Shown: positions 16,428 to 25,804, counted from the stretch's first letter. The stretch is DNA of 64,000 nucleotides from Pontibacter roseus DSM 17521 (GCF_000373265.1 NZ_KB890761.1:124001-188000); one strand, 5' to 3'. Program-made: numbers and translations. The notes: generated from the sequence alone by a model not told the origin.

Positions 16428-16461
16428 GAATGCCGTATGCAGCGCTTTGTGTACGGCATTC
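16428..16461 (+). terminator. Hairpin after pmbA, possible terminator or attenuator
   Basis: A perfect 10-bp stem (16428-16437 with 16452-16461) with a 14-base loop is followed by CTTTTAC. It may partly stop transcription between pmbA and the DUF4159 gene. Confidence 0.6.
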
Positions 16462-16470
16462 CTTTTACAA

Positions 16471-16505
16471 ATAACCCGAGACTCAGGACTCACAACACAG
16501 AACTC
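16471..16505 (-). repeat. Solo heptad-repeat arm
   Basis: Five in-phase heptamers on the minus strand related to GAGTTCT, ending in GGGTTAT, in the same orientation as the right arm at 15015-15049. No four-helix-bundle gene is next to it. It ends 4 bases before the likely TTG start of the DUF4159 gene and looks like the remnant of a second insertion. Confidence 0.65.
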
Positions 16506-16509
16506 AAAA

Positions 16510-17127
16510 TTGCAACCCTTCACCTTCGTACGACTGCAGTACCGCTCCGGCAACTGGGATACCGACCCACGTATGCCAAGCAACCTGCTGCACTCGCTCA
16601 TTGAGTATACCACAGTAAAGGTGAACGAGCAGGAGAAGGTGATACCGCTGGATAGCGCAGAGCTGTTCAACTACCCCTTCAGCTACATGAGCGGCCACCG
16701 GCTGGTGCAGTTCAACCAGAAGGAGCGGCAGAACTTTGAGACCTATGTGCGCAATGGCGGCTTCGTGTTCGTGGACGATTGCAACCACGACATCGACGGG
16801 CTCTTTGCCAGGTCTTTTGAGGAGCAGATGAAGCAGATATTCGGGCCGAGTGCCTTGAAGAAGATTCCCAACAACCACAAGGTATACCGCAGCTTCTTCA
16901 CCTTCGACGACGGTCCACCCACGACTTCCTTCGAGCTAAATGGCTGGGGCGACGATTTGGTGCACGACTATCTGAAGGCGGTTGAAATAAACGGCAGAAT
17001 CGGGGTACTCTACAGCAACAAAGACTACGGCTGCGAATGGGACTACGACTTCCGGAACAAGCGCTGGCTGGCAGAGGATAATACCAAGTTTGGAGTGAAT
17101 ATAATAATGTACGCCTTGACGAGTTAA
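16510..17127 (+). CDS. DUF4159 domain protein
   Basis: 205 residues from the TTG at 16510. That start is chosen because the family domain opens directly with FTFVRLQYRSGNWDTDPRMPSNLL; the frame is open further upstream, but there it reads through the repeat arm and a hairpin. The core has YTTV, FSYMSGHRLVQF, then FVRNGG-like YVRNGGFVFVDDCNHDIDGLFA, a Rossmann-like fold related to glutamine-amidotransferase-like domains. The family has no known reaction. DUF4159 genes recur beside MoxR-DUF58-BatA clusters, as here. The repeat arm immediately upstream may have displaced the original ribosome-binding region. Confidence 0.8.
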   Translation: MQPFTFVRLQYRSGNWDTDPRMPSNLLHSLIEYTTVKVNEQEKVIPLDSAELFNYPFSYMSGHRLVQFNQKERQNFETYVRNGGFVFVDDCNHDIDGLFARSFEEQMKQIFGPSALKKIPNNHKVYRSFFTFDDGPPTTSFELNGWGDDLVHDYLKAVEINGRIGVLYSNKDYGCEWDYDFRNKRWLAEDNTKFGVNIIMYALTS

Positions 17128-17169
17128 TATATTAGCAATGCTTAATATATACCGTACAAAATATACTCT

Positions 17170-19461
17170 ATGAAAAAGAAATCGCTCTTCTTCCTCCTTC
17201 TTCTACTCGCTTTCGGGCAGGTATATGGTCAGCAGGACAGGAAGGTTGAAAACGCTGCTGCCTTTACCCAGCTCTACGGCTATGTGCGCTACTTCCACCC
17301 AAGTGACGAAGCCGCCGCTATCGACTGGGACCGCTTCGCCATCTATGGCAGCAAACAGATAGCGGGCTGCAAAAGCCCGGAGGAATTAAGAGCTACACTT
17401 ACTGCCCTGTTCCAACCCATCGCCCCGACGGTGAAGGTATGCCTGGAGAACGAGGAGGTGAAGTTCGATGCGGCAGACATCACGCCACCTAGCCTTAAGA
17501 AATATAAAACCATTGCCTGGCAGCATCAAGGTATGGGGCAAGGCGGCAAGAACAGCCCCTACAAAAGCCTGCGCCTCAACAGGCCTGTGCTATACAAAAC
17601 ATCTTCCGCCCAGTTCGGACCAATTATGAAAGCTATAACGGCTTCTGAGTATCAGGGCAAGGAGTTCATATTCACAGGCAAAGTGAAACGGGCTACAGGC
17701 TCAGGAACAGGCCACCTGTGGGTAAGAGTAGATAAAACAAACAAGTCCACAGGGTTCTTCGACAACATGGGAGGCCGCTCCATCCAATCAGACCAATGGG
17801 CGACTTATGAAATCAAAGGCAAAGTAGACAAAGGGGCTGATAAAATAGTGGTTGGCGCCTTTTTGATGGGCGAGGGAGAGCTGTGGCTGGATGACATGAG
17901 CCTCAAGGTTAACGATAACGGCAACTGGAAAGAAATATACAACGAGCAGTTTACAGGCGAAAAGGAAGGTATAGCTGATAAGATACTTTCTAGTGGCTTA
18001 AGCTGGAAGCCTGGCAACGGGTACCTGTTCACGATTCAACAAAACAGCAAGGACGACAAATGGCTATCTGTTAAAAGCGAAGAGGCCAGCGTTCTAAAAG
18101 CAAAGAAGCCTTCGCAGCTTTTCAAACCACATCCCAAGCCAGGGGAATACACAGCCAAAACCTTAGCCGGTGGCTTGAAAGTTGTGGTCCCGTTGGCCCT
18201 CTACGGCACCGATGCACAGACTTATCCAGCCTCTGACAAGGCTTTGCTTACGAAGCTTCAGCAAGAACTGGAAGCTATACCTGCCAGCGACATCAACGGG
18301 GCCAACCTGTATACCCGTCTTGGTAGCACGGCCATTACCTGGAACATATTCCAGCATTTCTACCCATACTTCGACATCGTCAAAACAGACTGGGACCAGG
18401 ACCTGCACCAGGCACTGGCCAGCGCCTATACCGACCAAACGGCGACCGATTTCCAGAAAACGCTGCAACTGCTTACCGCCAAACTAAAAGACGGGCACGT
18501 GTGGGTTACTACCTCTGAGAGCAAAGCCACTCACCTGCCACCAATCGCCTGGGAATGGGTAGAGAATAAACTGGTCATCACGGCGGTGTATGACGAAGCT
18601 ATACCTTTGGCCAAAGGCGACATTGTAACCAGCATAGACGGCACGACGCCAGAGGCTTATTTCGAAAACCTGCACCAGTACATATCGGCTGCCACCCCAG
18701 GCTGGCTCAACCACAGAGCAAAATCAGAATCGCTATTGGGTGAGCCTGAATCAACGTTGCACCTGACCGTGCTCCAAGCAGACAACTCTACAGCGGACCT
18801 GCAACTCAAGAGAACATTCTCCCACAACCAGGTCCGTGCAGCTATACCTTCCACAGAGAATATCAGGTCTGTCGCTGAGGGTGTAACGTATGTGAACATC
18901 GGCAAAGCACCCATGAAAGACATTCAGGCAGCCATGCCGGCTTTGCAGCAGAGCAAGGCTATCATCTGCGATTTACGGGGCTACCCGAACGGTAATCACG
19001 AGCTCATACAGTATCTGTTGCCAGCAAAAGACACGTCGTCGCAGTGGATGCAGACCCCACACATCATCTACCCCGACCAGGAAAAAGTGGTAGGGTACAG
19101 GAAGTCGAGCTGGGGCTTGAGGCCGAAGTCGCCACGCCTGACGGCTAAAGTAATTTTCCTGATTGATGGGCAGGCCATCAGCTACGCCGAGAGTTATATG
19201 AGCTTTATCGAGCACTATAAACTCGCTACCATCGTAGGGCAACCCACGGCGGGCACCAACGGGAATGTCAATCCCTTCACACTGCCGGGCGGGTACAGGA
19301 TTTCCTGGACAGGTATGAAAGTACAGAAACACGATGGCTCGCAACTGCATGGCGTGGGCATCCTACCGGATGTGTATGTCGAGAAGACTATACAAGGCGT
19401 GCGCGAGGGCCGCGATGAGTTTCTGGAGAAAGCAATCCAATTGGCAGGCGAAGCACTTTAA
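17170..19461 (+). CDS. Large S41 family peptidase
   Basis: 763 residues with a signal peptide (SLFFLLLLLAFGQVYGQ). The first ~330 residues include a region predicted to be beta-rich around the tryptophan-containing stretches and have no assignment I trust. The S41 core follows: a PDZ-like part (LAKGDIVTSIDGTTPEAYFENL), AIICDLRGYPNGN, the nucleophile region IDGQAISYAESYMSFIEHY and IVGQPTAGTNGNVNPFTLPGG. Predicted periplasmic serine peptidase. It sits between the DUF4159 and MoxR genes, only 3 bases before MoxR, so translation is probably coupled. It differs from the S41 protein at 10999 in architecture. Confidence 0.88.
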   Translation: MKKKSLFFLLLLLAFGQVYGQQDRKVENAAAFTQLYGYVRYFHPSDEAAAIDWDRFAIYGSKQIAGCKSPEELRATLTALFQPIAPTVKVCLENEEVKFDAADITPPSLKKYKTIAWQHQGMGQGGKNSPYKSLRLNRPVLYKTSSAQFGPIMKAITASEYQGKEFIFTGKVKRATGSGTGHLWVRVDKTNKSTGFFDNMGGRSIQSDQWATYEIKGKVDKGADKIVVGAFLMGEGELWLDDMSLKVNDNGNWKEIYNEQFTGEKEGIADKILSSGLSWKPGNGYLFTIQQNSKDDKWLSVKSEEASVLKAKKPSQLFKPHPKPGEYTAKTLAGGLKVVVPLALYGTDAQTYPASDKALLTKLQQELEAIPASDINGANLYTRLGSTAITWNIFQHFYPYFDIVKTDWDQDLHQALASAYTDQTATDFQKTLQLLTAKLKDGHVWVTTSESKATHLPPIAWEWVENKLVITAVYDEAIPLAKGDIVTSIDGTTPEAYFENLHQYISAATPGWLNHRAKSESLLGEPESTLHLTVLQADNSTADLQLKRTFSHNQVRAAIPSTENIRSVAEGVTYVNIGKAPMKDIQAAMPALQQSKAIICDLRGYPNGNHELIQYLLPAKDTSSQWMQTPHIIYPDQEKVVGYRKSSWGLRPKSPRLTAKVIFLIDGQAISYAESYMSFIEHYKLATIVGQPTAGTNGNVNPFTLPGGYRISWTGMKVQKHDGSQLHGVGILPDVYVEKTIQGVREGRDEFLEKAIQLAGEAL

Positions 19462-19464
19462 AGC

Positions 19465-20472
19465 ATGATTTCTAACGTGACGGAACAAGACATACAGAAC
19501 CTCCTCGGCAAGCTGCCGCAGCTCAAGCAGGAGATACAGAAGATAATCGTAGGGCAGGAGGAAGTGCTTGACGAGGTGCTCATCACGCTGCTGGCCGGCG
19601 GACACGGCTTGCTGGAGGGCGTCCCCGGGCTAGCGAAGACCTTGCTGGTACGTACTTTGGCCAGCGCCATGGACCTGGGCTTCCGCCGGATTCAGTTCAC
19701 GCCGGACCTGATGCCGACTGACATACTCGGGACTGAGGTGCTGGAGGAGGACCACGCCACCGGCAAGCGCTTCTTCAAGTTCAACGAAGGGCCCATCTTC
19801 TCCAACATCGTACTGGCCGACGAGATAAACCGTACACCGCCCAAAACACAGGCGGCGCTGCTGGAGGCCATGCAGGAGCACGAGGTGACCTACGCGGGCA
19901 AGACCTACCTGCTGCCGCGTCCGTTTTTTCTGCTGGCCACCCAAAACCCGATTGAGCAGGCAGGCACCTACCCACTGCCCGAGGCACAACTCGACCGCTT
20001 CCTGCTCTACATCAAGATAAAGTACCCCACAGAGTTGGAGGAACTCAACATACTCACCAGCACCACCGGCACCCGGCAGGCGCAGGTATACCCGGCCATC
20101 ACCGGTGAGGAGATTCTGCAACTGCGGCAACTGGTACGGGAGGTCAGCATCAGCGACGACCTGCTGACTTACGTAAACCATCTGGTACGCACCACCCGCC
20201 CCGACACGACAACCGTAGACTTCATCAAGAGCTACGTGCGCTGGGGAGCCGGGCCGAGGGCAGGGCAGGCGCTCATCCTGACGGCCAAGGCGAGGGCACT
20301 GCTGCACGGCCGCTTCGCCGTGACCGCTGCCGATGTCCAGACCATGGCCTTCCCGGTGTTGCGCCATCGCATCCTGGTGAACTTCACAGCGGAGGCTGAG
20401 CGCATCACCCCAGACAAGGTAGTAGAAGAACTGCTGCAGGCGATTCAGCTGCCAAAGCAGGTACTAGTGTAA
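19465..20472 (+). CDS. MoxR family AAA+ ATPase
   Basis: 335 residues. The Walker A GVPGLAKT is at residues 52-59 and Walker B LADEINR near 117-123; a sensor segment LATQNPIEQAGTYPLPEAQLDRF is typical of MoxR. These cytoplasmic ATPases act as chaperones that assemble or activate partner complexes, often with VWA or DUF58 proteins coded beside them. Here the partner candidate is the DUF58 protein at 21044. Length is normal. Confidence 0.95.
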   Translation: MISNVTEQDIQNLLGKLPQLKQEIQKIIVGQEEVLDEVLITLLAGGHGLLEGVPGLAKTLLVRTLASAMDLGFRRIQFTPDLMPTDILGTEVLEEDHATGKRFFKFNEGPIFSNIVLADEINRTPPKTQAALLEAMQEHEVTYAGKTYLLPRPFFLLATQNPIEQAGTYPLPEAQLDRFLLYIKIKYPTELEELNILTSTTGTRQAQVYPAITGEEILQLRQLVREVSISDDLLTYVNHLVRTTRPDTTTVDFIKSYVRWGAGPRAGQALILTAKARALLHGRFAVTAADVQTMAFPVLRHRILVNFTAEAERITPDKVVEELLQAIQLPKQVLV

Positions 20473-20496
20473 CCTATGAAAACAAAAATATAGCTT

Positions 20497-21051
20497 GTGC
20501 GAGAAGAGGTAGATACAGTCAAGATTTCGGATGCGCAGATAAAGATTCTGCGCAGCATCCTGGGCGAGCGGATATATTTTTTCTACTCCGATAAGCTGCA
20601 GGTGGAGGAGGCAAACGGTCGTTTCCTTTTCTGGGCGAGCGGTTTCGCCCTGGCTTTGTCTACCATCAACAGCATACCCGGCAGGTTCAGAACCTACATC
20701 AACATCAGCGCCGACTACAGGATTTCGTCGCAGGAAGCCACCACTTACTACGAGTTTGAGGTGAATGTGAGCAGCGCGCCGCTGTGGCAGGAGGGGGCAT
20801 TGCAGTTCAGCAAACTCTCCAGCCTGCGCATCTTCTCCGACCCCATCCTGATGATTGAGATTTACCAGAACTGCAGCAACGCCGGCGAGAAAACCGTGCT
20901 GCACGACTGCGCCATGGTGTTCTACTCCCACGGCCGGAAGATTCTGCTGCAGGCGAGGCAGGAGCTGATTGGCGGCGTGGACGTCATACTGGACGAGGCC
21001 TTTATCGAGTCCCAAATCAAGAAACTGAAACTCCGCTATACCCTTGTCTAA
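20497..21051 (+). CDS. Uncharacterised protein between MoxR and DUF58
   Basis: 184 residues from the GTG at 20497. It has no signal peptide and no clear membrane segment. An N-terminal helix (QIKILRSILGERIYFFYSDKLQVEEANGRF) is followed by a beta-rich body ending RQELIGGVDVILDEAFIESQIKKLKLRYTLV. I do not recognise the family. Its end overlaps the DUF58 start by 8 bases, which indicates translational coupling and a role tied to the MoxR/DUF58 pair. Confidence 0.8.
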   Translation: MREEVDTVKISDAQIKILRSILGERIYFFYSDKLQVEEANGRFLFWASGFALALSTINSIPGRFRTYINISADYRISSQEATTYYEFEVNVSSAPLWQEGALQFSKLSSLRIFSDPILMIEIYQNCSNAGEKTVLHDCAMVFYSHGRKILLQARQELIGGVDVILDEAFIESQIKKLKLRYTLV

Positions 21052-21937
21052 AGAGAAGTTCATTGACCCGAAAGTACTCGCCACCATCAAAGACCTGCCG
21101 CTACTGGCCAAAACTGTGGTGGAGGGGTTCCTGAGTGGGCAGAACCAAAGCTTGCGGCGCGGGGCGGGGCTGGAGTTCAGCCAGTACCGCAGCTACCAGC
21201 CCGGCGATGACCTGCGCCAGCTCGACTGGAAGATGTTCGCCCGATCGGACCGCTACTACATCCGGGAGGCGGAGGTGGACACCAACATCACTGTGCGCTT
21301 CATTTTAGATGCCAGCGCCTCAATGGGGCACGAGGATATGAACGGTCTGAGCAAGCTGGACTACGCGCGTTTCCTGGTCGCTTCATTGGCCTACCTGGCC
21401 ACCACGCAGGGCGATGCCGTGGGTCTGTACGTGCTGCACGAGACGCAGCTCATCAATCTGACGCCGCGCTCAGACAACATGCACCTGCAGCGCTTCTGGC
21501 ATCAGCTCACGGAGGTAAAGCCGAAAGGCAGGTTCCCGGATGCTGAAACCGCTGCCAACCTGTTTTCGGATCGAAGGCAGAAGGAGCTGACCGTGTTTGT
21601 TACAGACCTGTACGAATACGAGGATGAGATAAAAGACCTGCTCTACAAGCTGGGCGCGCAGCGGCATGAGCTGCTGCTGTTTCACCTGATGAGCCGCAAC
21701 GAACTCGACTTCCGCTTTGACGGTACCCTGACCTTTGAGGACCTGGAAACAGGAGAAACCATGCAGGTAGGCACAGCCGAGCAGCGCAGAACCTACCTGA
21801 CCAAACTGAAGGAGTGGCTACAGCAGACCGAGAAAGACATGCGCAACCGCCAAATCGCCTACGACCGCTTCGCCACCGACGAGCCGCTGGACAAAGCCCT
21901 CCGGACGTTTTTGAAGAATAGGCTGGTGTATGGGTGA
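21044..21937 (+). CDS. DUF58 domain protein (VWA-like)
   Basis: 297 residues from the TTG at 21044. The DUF58 core reads RRGAGLEFSQYRSYQPGDDLRQLDWKMFARSDRYYIREAEVDTN, followed by a VWA-like strand FILDASASMGH, whose DxSxS resembles a metal-ion-dependent adhesion site. The protein is thought to be recruited or remodelled by MoxR ATPases. It lacks membrane segments. It overlaps the preceding unknown gene and is followed by a repeat-rich gap before the BatA-like gene. Confidence 0.9.
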   Translation: MSKEKFIDPKVLATIKDLPLLAKTVVEGFLSGQNQSLRRGAGLEFSQYRSYQPGDDLRQLDWKMFARSDRYYIREAEVDTNITVRFILDASASMGHEDMNGLSKLDYARFLVASLAYLATTQGDAVGLYVLHETQLINLTPRSDNMHLQRFWHQLTEVKPKGRFPDAETAANLFSDRRQKELTVFVTDLYEYEDEIKDLLYKLGAQRHELLLFHLMSRNELDFRFDGTLTFEDLETGETMQVGTAEQRRTYLTKLKEWLQQTEKDMRNRQIAYDRFATDEPLDKALRTFLKNRLVYG

Positions 21938-21964
21938 TGGTTGGATTGTTATACCTCTTTTTTG

Positions 21965-22034
21965 TCATTCCGACGAAAGAAGGAATCTTATATAAACAAC
22001 CTGCTTTAACAGACTCCTCCTTTCGTCGGAATGA
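21965..22034. repeat. Intergenic palindromic repeat (REP-like)
   Basis: TCATTCCGACGAAAG at 21965-21979 and its exact complement at 22020-22034 form 15-bp arms around a 40-base spacer. Sequences of this TCATTCCGACGAA type are common dispersed intergenic repeats in Bacteroidetes genomes as far as I recall. It can form a stem-loop in the gap after the DUF58 gene. Confidence 0.65.
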
Positions 22035-22061
22035 TAGAAATAACTTTCTAACATATTAATT

Positions 22062-22093
22062 TTATAACTTCTCAACTCCCAAACTCCTAAACT
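22062..22093 (-). repeat. Octad-repeat arm upstream of the BatA-like gene
   Basis: Read on the minus strand, four in-phase octamers of the form AGTTNNNN (AGTTTAGG, AGTTTGGG, AGTTGAGA, AGTTATAA) fill 32 bases and touch the TTG start of the BatA-like gene. The layout resembles the heptad arms at 14618 and 15015, and it too ends in AGTTAT. Confidence 0.55.
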
Positions 22094-23607
22094 TGAATCT
22101 CCTCTCCCCCATATGGCTTTTTGCGTCGTCGGCGATATTGGTACCGATTGCGATACACCTGTGGAACAAGCGGCAGGGGAAGACGGTGAAGGTAGGCAGC
22201 CTTCGCTGGCTGGAGCCGTCGGCGAGCAGGCGCTGGAGCAGCATCAAGCTAAGCGATGTGTGGCTGCTCGTGTTGCGCTGTTGCATCCTGATACTATTGG
22301 CGGTGGCGCTGGCAAAGCCAGTCTGGGAAGGCGGAAGCGTGAAAAAGCAGGCAAACAAAGCTGTATTTATCAGTCCGGAGGTACTGCATAGCACGGCCCT
22401 TGGCTCTATCAAACCAACGGTAGACGCACTGCTGCACCGGGGCTATACCTTACACCGCTACGACGCCAACTTCAGCCCTATACCTGCGGAGCAATGGCAG
22501 GCGCTCAGTAGCAATCCGACAGACTCCGTGATTCGCAGCGGTAACCACTGGGGCCTGCTGCCCGCACTGGCGCAACGGTACAACCGGATGCAGGACAGCG
22601 TTTGGCTCTTTATCTCCGACCAACAGCGCCATTTCGTAGGTGCACCGGCCCCGCTGCAGGAAAACATCCGATGGATACCGGTTGCCCTGGAAGCCTCCAC
22701 CACCTGGGTACAGGCCGCCTACGCCACTTCCTCTGACAGCATCCTGTTCGTACTCGGCCACAGCACCCGCGAAGGCACTACGTTCAGCCGCACCAGCGCC
22801 TTTTTTAGGAGCCAAGGTATAGACCTGGATGGTCTGCAGGTGCGTCTCGCAACGCAAAGCGACAGCCTCTGGGCCACCTGGGGCAACAGCGACCAGGAGC
22901 GGGTGCTGGTTCTCCAAAAGCCGCTGCACATAGATATAGCCCATGAAAAAGCACAGCAGCCGGAAGTACGGTACTTGCAGGCAGCCATTCAAGCCATCAG
23001 CAACTACACAGGTATACCAATCGAAACCAGACAGCTTTCCACAACTGCCCAGCCCGATTCTATACCCAACTGGCTGTTCTGGTTGAGCAGTGCGGATGTG
23101 CCGCCGGCGTGGCTGGAGCAGGTGCAGGAAAAAGGAGCCAATCTGTGGGTGCAGCCGGGCGCCGAGCCGGCAGCCACCCGCACACAGCTGACTACGGCAG
23201 GTACAGAGAAAATCCGGGTTCACCAACTTTCGGCAAAAAACAGTGCATCAACTGACGCAAGCCAGGTATGGCAGTCTACCACAGCAGAAACTTTGCTCAG
23301 CAAACAGCCGATGGGCCGTGGCAGCGTCTACTATTTCCGGAGCGGTTTTAGTCCAGCGTGGAGCCAACTCGGTCAGAGCGTACAGTTCCCTGAACTGCTG
23401 CTGCCTTTATTGTTGCCTCAGCCAACCGCCAGCGCCTACGATGCCCGCGCGCTCGACGAAGAACAGCTGAAACCTCTCATACTGCCGGTGGGTGAGCAGG
23501 AAACGAGAGAAGAACCGCCCATGAGCCTGATGCCCTGGGTGATTTTACTGGCTTTTCTCTTATTTCTAGTAGAGCGATTCATAACCACGAAACGAGTAAC
23601 CGCCTAA
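22093..23607 (+). CDS. BatA domain membrane protein
   Basis: 504 residues from the TTG at 22093. The N-terminal BatA double-membrane module is clear: PIWLFASSAILVPIAIHLWNKRQGKTVKVGSLRWLEPSASRRWSSIKLSDVWLLVLRCCILILLAVALAKPVW, with two membrane segments near residues 5-22 and 55-75. A large middle domain without known motifs lies outside the membrane. A last membrane segment (LMPWVILLAFLLFLVERF) ends the protein. In Bat (Bacteroides aerotolerance-type) clusters such proteins accompany MoxR and DUF58 proteins. Its TAA overlaps the next ATG as TAATG, so the DUF4175 protein is translationally coupled. Confidence 0.85.
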   Translation: MNLLSPIWLFASSAILVPIAIHLWNKRQGKTVKVGSLRWLEPSASRRWSSIKLSDVWLLVLRCCILILLAVALAKPVWEGGSVKKQANKAVFISPEVLHSTALGSIKPTVDALLHRGYTLHRYDANFSPIPAEQWQALSSNPTDSVIRSGNHWGLLPALAQRYNRMQDSVWLFISDQQRHFVGAPAPLQENIRWIPVALEASTTWVQAAYATSSDSILFVLGHSTREGTTFSRTSAFFRSQGIDLDGLQVRLATQSDSLWATWGNSDQERVLVLQKPLHIDIAHEKAQQPEVRYLQAAIQAISNYTGIPIETRQLSTTAQPDSIPNWLFWLSSADVPPAWLEQVQEKGANLWVQPGAEPAATRTQLTTAGTEKIRVHQLSAKNSASTDASQVWQSTTAETLLSKQPMGRGSVYYFRSGFSPAWSQLGQSVQFPELLLPLLLPQPTASAYDARALDEEQLKPLILPVGEQETREEPPMSLMPWVILLAFLLFLVERFITTKRVTA

Positions 23608-25793
23608 TGTCCACACCAGACAGCCTCCATACCTTGCAGCGCATCCGCCGGCAGTACGTCCGGCAGAAGGTGTTGCTGTATGCCCTGCAGGCATTGGCGG
23701 TGGTGGCGCTTGGTTTTGCCATATTGTATAAATGGCAGGTAGAGGTACCAGTATTGGCTGCCTTGGCACTTGCACTCATACTGGGTGCCATCGTATATTT
23801 TGCCAGGGCCTGGAAAAGCATACAAAAGACAGACCTGCGGCAGGTGGCGCGCCATCTCAACCGCAACTACCCGCAGCTCGAGGACAGCGCTGAGTTCCTG
23901 CTTCGTCCCACAACGGAACTCAACCTGCTGGAGCGCCTGCAGCAGCAGAAGGTGGCGGCTAATATCCAGTCTGCTATACCTGCAACGCAACAGGTGTTCT
24001 ATCTGAAAAGGAACCCAACGCTCGCTGCCTTAGGTATAGCCTTGCTGATAGCCACAGGCATCGTCTTCCTGCCTGCCGCGCCGCTAGCCAGTACCACACC
24101 TCCGGAACAGGTGCAGCTCGAGTTCCCGGACACTCCCCAGGAGGTGGCCGATACTGCCGTCTCCGTTCAAGAAATCGACATCACCATCACTCCGCCCTCC
24201 TATACCGGCAAAAAATCCTACAAAGCCGACCAGCCAAACCTGCGCGTGGAGCAGGGGGCAACCGTCAGCTGGCGCATCCGGACCAACAGGCCCGCCAGAA
24301 CCCTGCAGCTGGTCCTCAATGAGGAGAAACCTATCGCCGTGAAAGCCAGCAACGGAAGCTATACCTTGTCGAAGGCTTTCACGGAACCCGCGCTGTACCA
24401 CATCAATGTCAACGGACAGAAATCGGCTTACTATACACTGGAAATCATACCCGACGAAGCCCCTGTCCTGCAGATAAAAAAGCCGGAGCAGTATACCGAG
24501 ATTCTCTTCGGAGACCCGCAACGGGTGACGCTGCAGGCGCAGCTGTCGGATGACTACGGCCTGCGCGATGCCAACATGATTGCTACCGTAGCCAAGGGTA
24601 CGGGCGAGGCCGTGAAGTTTAGGGAAGAGAAAATCAGCCTGGGCTTCGGCAAACAGTCGCGTACCTTCAACATCAACAAAACGATTGACCTCCAGAAACT
24701 GGGCATGACCTACGGCGATGAGCTCTACTTCTACGTGCAGGCCTGGGACAACCACCGCGGATACACCCGCTCCGAGACGTTCTTTGTGCAGATAGAGGAC
24801 ACGACCATCGTGGAAAGCATGGATGACCTGACAATGGGCGTGAACCCCGTGCCGGAGTACTTCCGCAGCCAGCGCCAGATTATCATCGACACCGAGAAGC
24901 TGATTAAAGAACAAAAGTCGCTGAGCCGAGCTGTTTTCGAGGAGCGGGGCAACAACCTGGGTGTGGACCAGAAGCTGCTGCGCCTGCGCTACGGCAAGTT
25001 CCTGGGCGAGGAGTTTGAATCCGGTATAGGTCCGGGCGGCGGCATACCCGAAGGTGCGGAAGGCCATGGGGAAGAAGAGCATTTCTCTGGAGACGGCCAC
25101 GACCACCCGGAGTTCGAGGACCAGAACAGTGCGGAGGCCCTGTTGGACCCCTACCTGCACAAGCACGACCAGGAAGAGGCGGCCACCTTCTTTGAGCCCG
25201 CCGTGAAAGCCAAGCTGAAGGGCGCACTGGCACAGATGTGGGAGGCCGAGCTGCGGCTTCGCACCCATCGCCCGAAAGAGGCCCTACCCTACGAATACAA
25301 GGCGCTGCGCATGCTCAAGGAGGTGCAGCAAAGCACCCGTGCCTACGCTGCCAAAACAGGTTTCGACCCACCCCCACTCAAGGAACCCGAGAAGCGCATG
25401 ACCGGCGACCTGAGCAAAATAAAAGCACCGACTGAAAGAAGGACGATAGAAACAGAGACCAAGTTGCCGCAAACCCGGAAGGCACTGCAGTGGCTGGAGC
25501 GGCAGAAGCAGGGCGGCAGGTATAGCCAAGCCGATGTGGCGCTGCTGGAGCGGGCTGGGCAGGAAATGGCACAGGAGGCGCTCGCCAAACCAGGCCGCTA
25601 CCTCCGCGCTATGCAAGACCTGCGCACGCTCATCGCCGACATCCACGCTAATAAAGACCTTTGCACGGAATGCCTAATCACTATAGAACGGGCCTGGACC
25701 GAATTGCTACCGCCTGTTGCCCCATCGCCGCAGAAGCAAGGCACTACAAGGAGCAAGCTGGCAAGGGGATACCTGGAGGAGTTAGAAAGGTAG
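23607..25793 (+). CDS. DUF4175-type membrane protein
   Basis: 728 residues. Two membrane segments lie near residues 22-65 (ALQALAVVALGFAILY, then LAALALALILGAIVYFA) and a third near 138-155 (LAALGIALLIATGIVFLPAA). The rest is predicted to be periplasmic: a beta-sandwich part (VQEIDITITPPSYTGKK, EILFGDPQRVTLQAQLSDDYGLRDA) and a long charged helical C-terminus with an acidic, histidine-rich patch (EGHGEEEHFSGDGHDHPE near residue 490). It matches the general layout of DUF4175 proteins found in these clusters. Function unknown. Translation is coupled to the BatA-like gene. Confidence 0.75.
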   Translation: MSTPDSLHTLQRIRRQYVRQKVLLYALQALAVVALGFAILYKWQVEVPVLAALALALILGAIVYFARAWKSIQKTDLRQVARHLNRNYPQLEDSAEFLLRPTTELNLLERLQQQKVAANIQSAIPATQQVFYLKRNPTLAALGIALLIATGIVFLPAAPLASTTPPEQVQLEFPDTPQEVADTAVSVQEIDITITPPSYTGKKSYKADQPNLRVEQGATVSWRIRTNRPARTLQLVLNEEKPIAVKASNGSYTLSKAFTEPALYHINVNGQKSAYYTLEIIPDEAPVLQIKKPEQYTEILFGDPQRVTLQAQLSDDYGLRDANMIATVAKGTGEAVKFREEKISLGFGKQSRTFNINKTIDLQKLGMTYGDELYFYVQAWDNHRGYTRSETFFVQIEDTTIVESMDDLTMGVNPVPEYFRSQRQIIIDTEKLIKEQKSLSRAVFEERGNNLGVDQKLLRLRYGKFLGEEFESGIGPGGGIPEGAEGHGEEEHFSGDGHDHPEFEDQNSAEALLDPYLHKHDQEEAATFFEPAVKAKLKGALAQMWEAELRLRTHRPKEALPYEYKALRMLKEVQQSTRAYAAKTGFDPPPLKEPEKRMTGDLSKIKAPTERRTIETETKLPQTRKALQWLERQKQGGRYSQADVALLERAGQEMAQEALAKPGRYLRAMQDLRTLIADIHANKDLCTECLITIERAWTELLPPVAPSPQKQGTTRSKLARGYLEELER

Positions 25794-25804
25794 AAAGCTT
25801 TCTT

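Noticed and set aside
21965-22034. Palindromic repeat as a terminator of the DUF58 gene
   Set aside because: The 40-base spacer and absence of a T-run make termination doubtful; it fits a dispersed intergenic repeat better.
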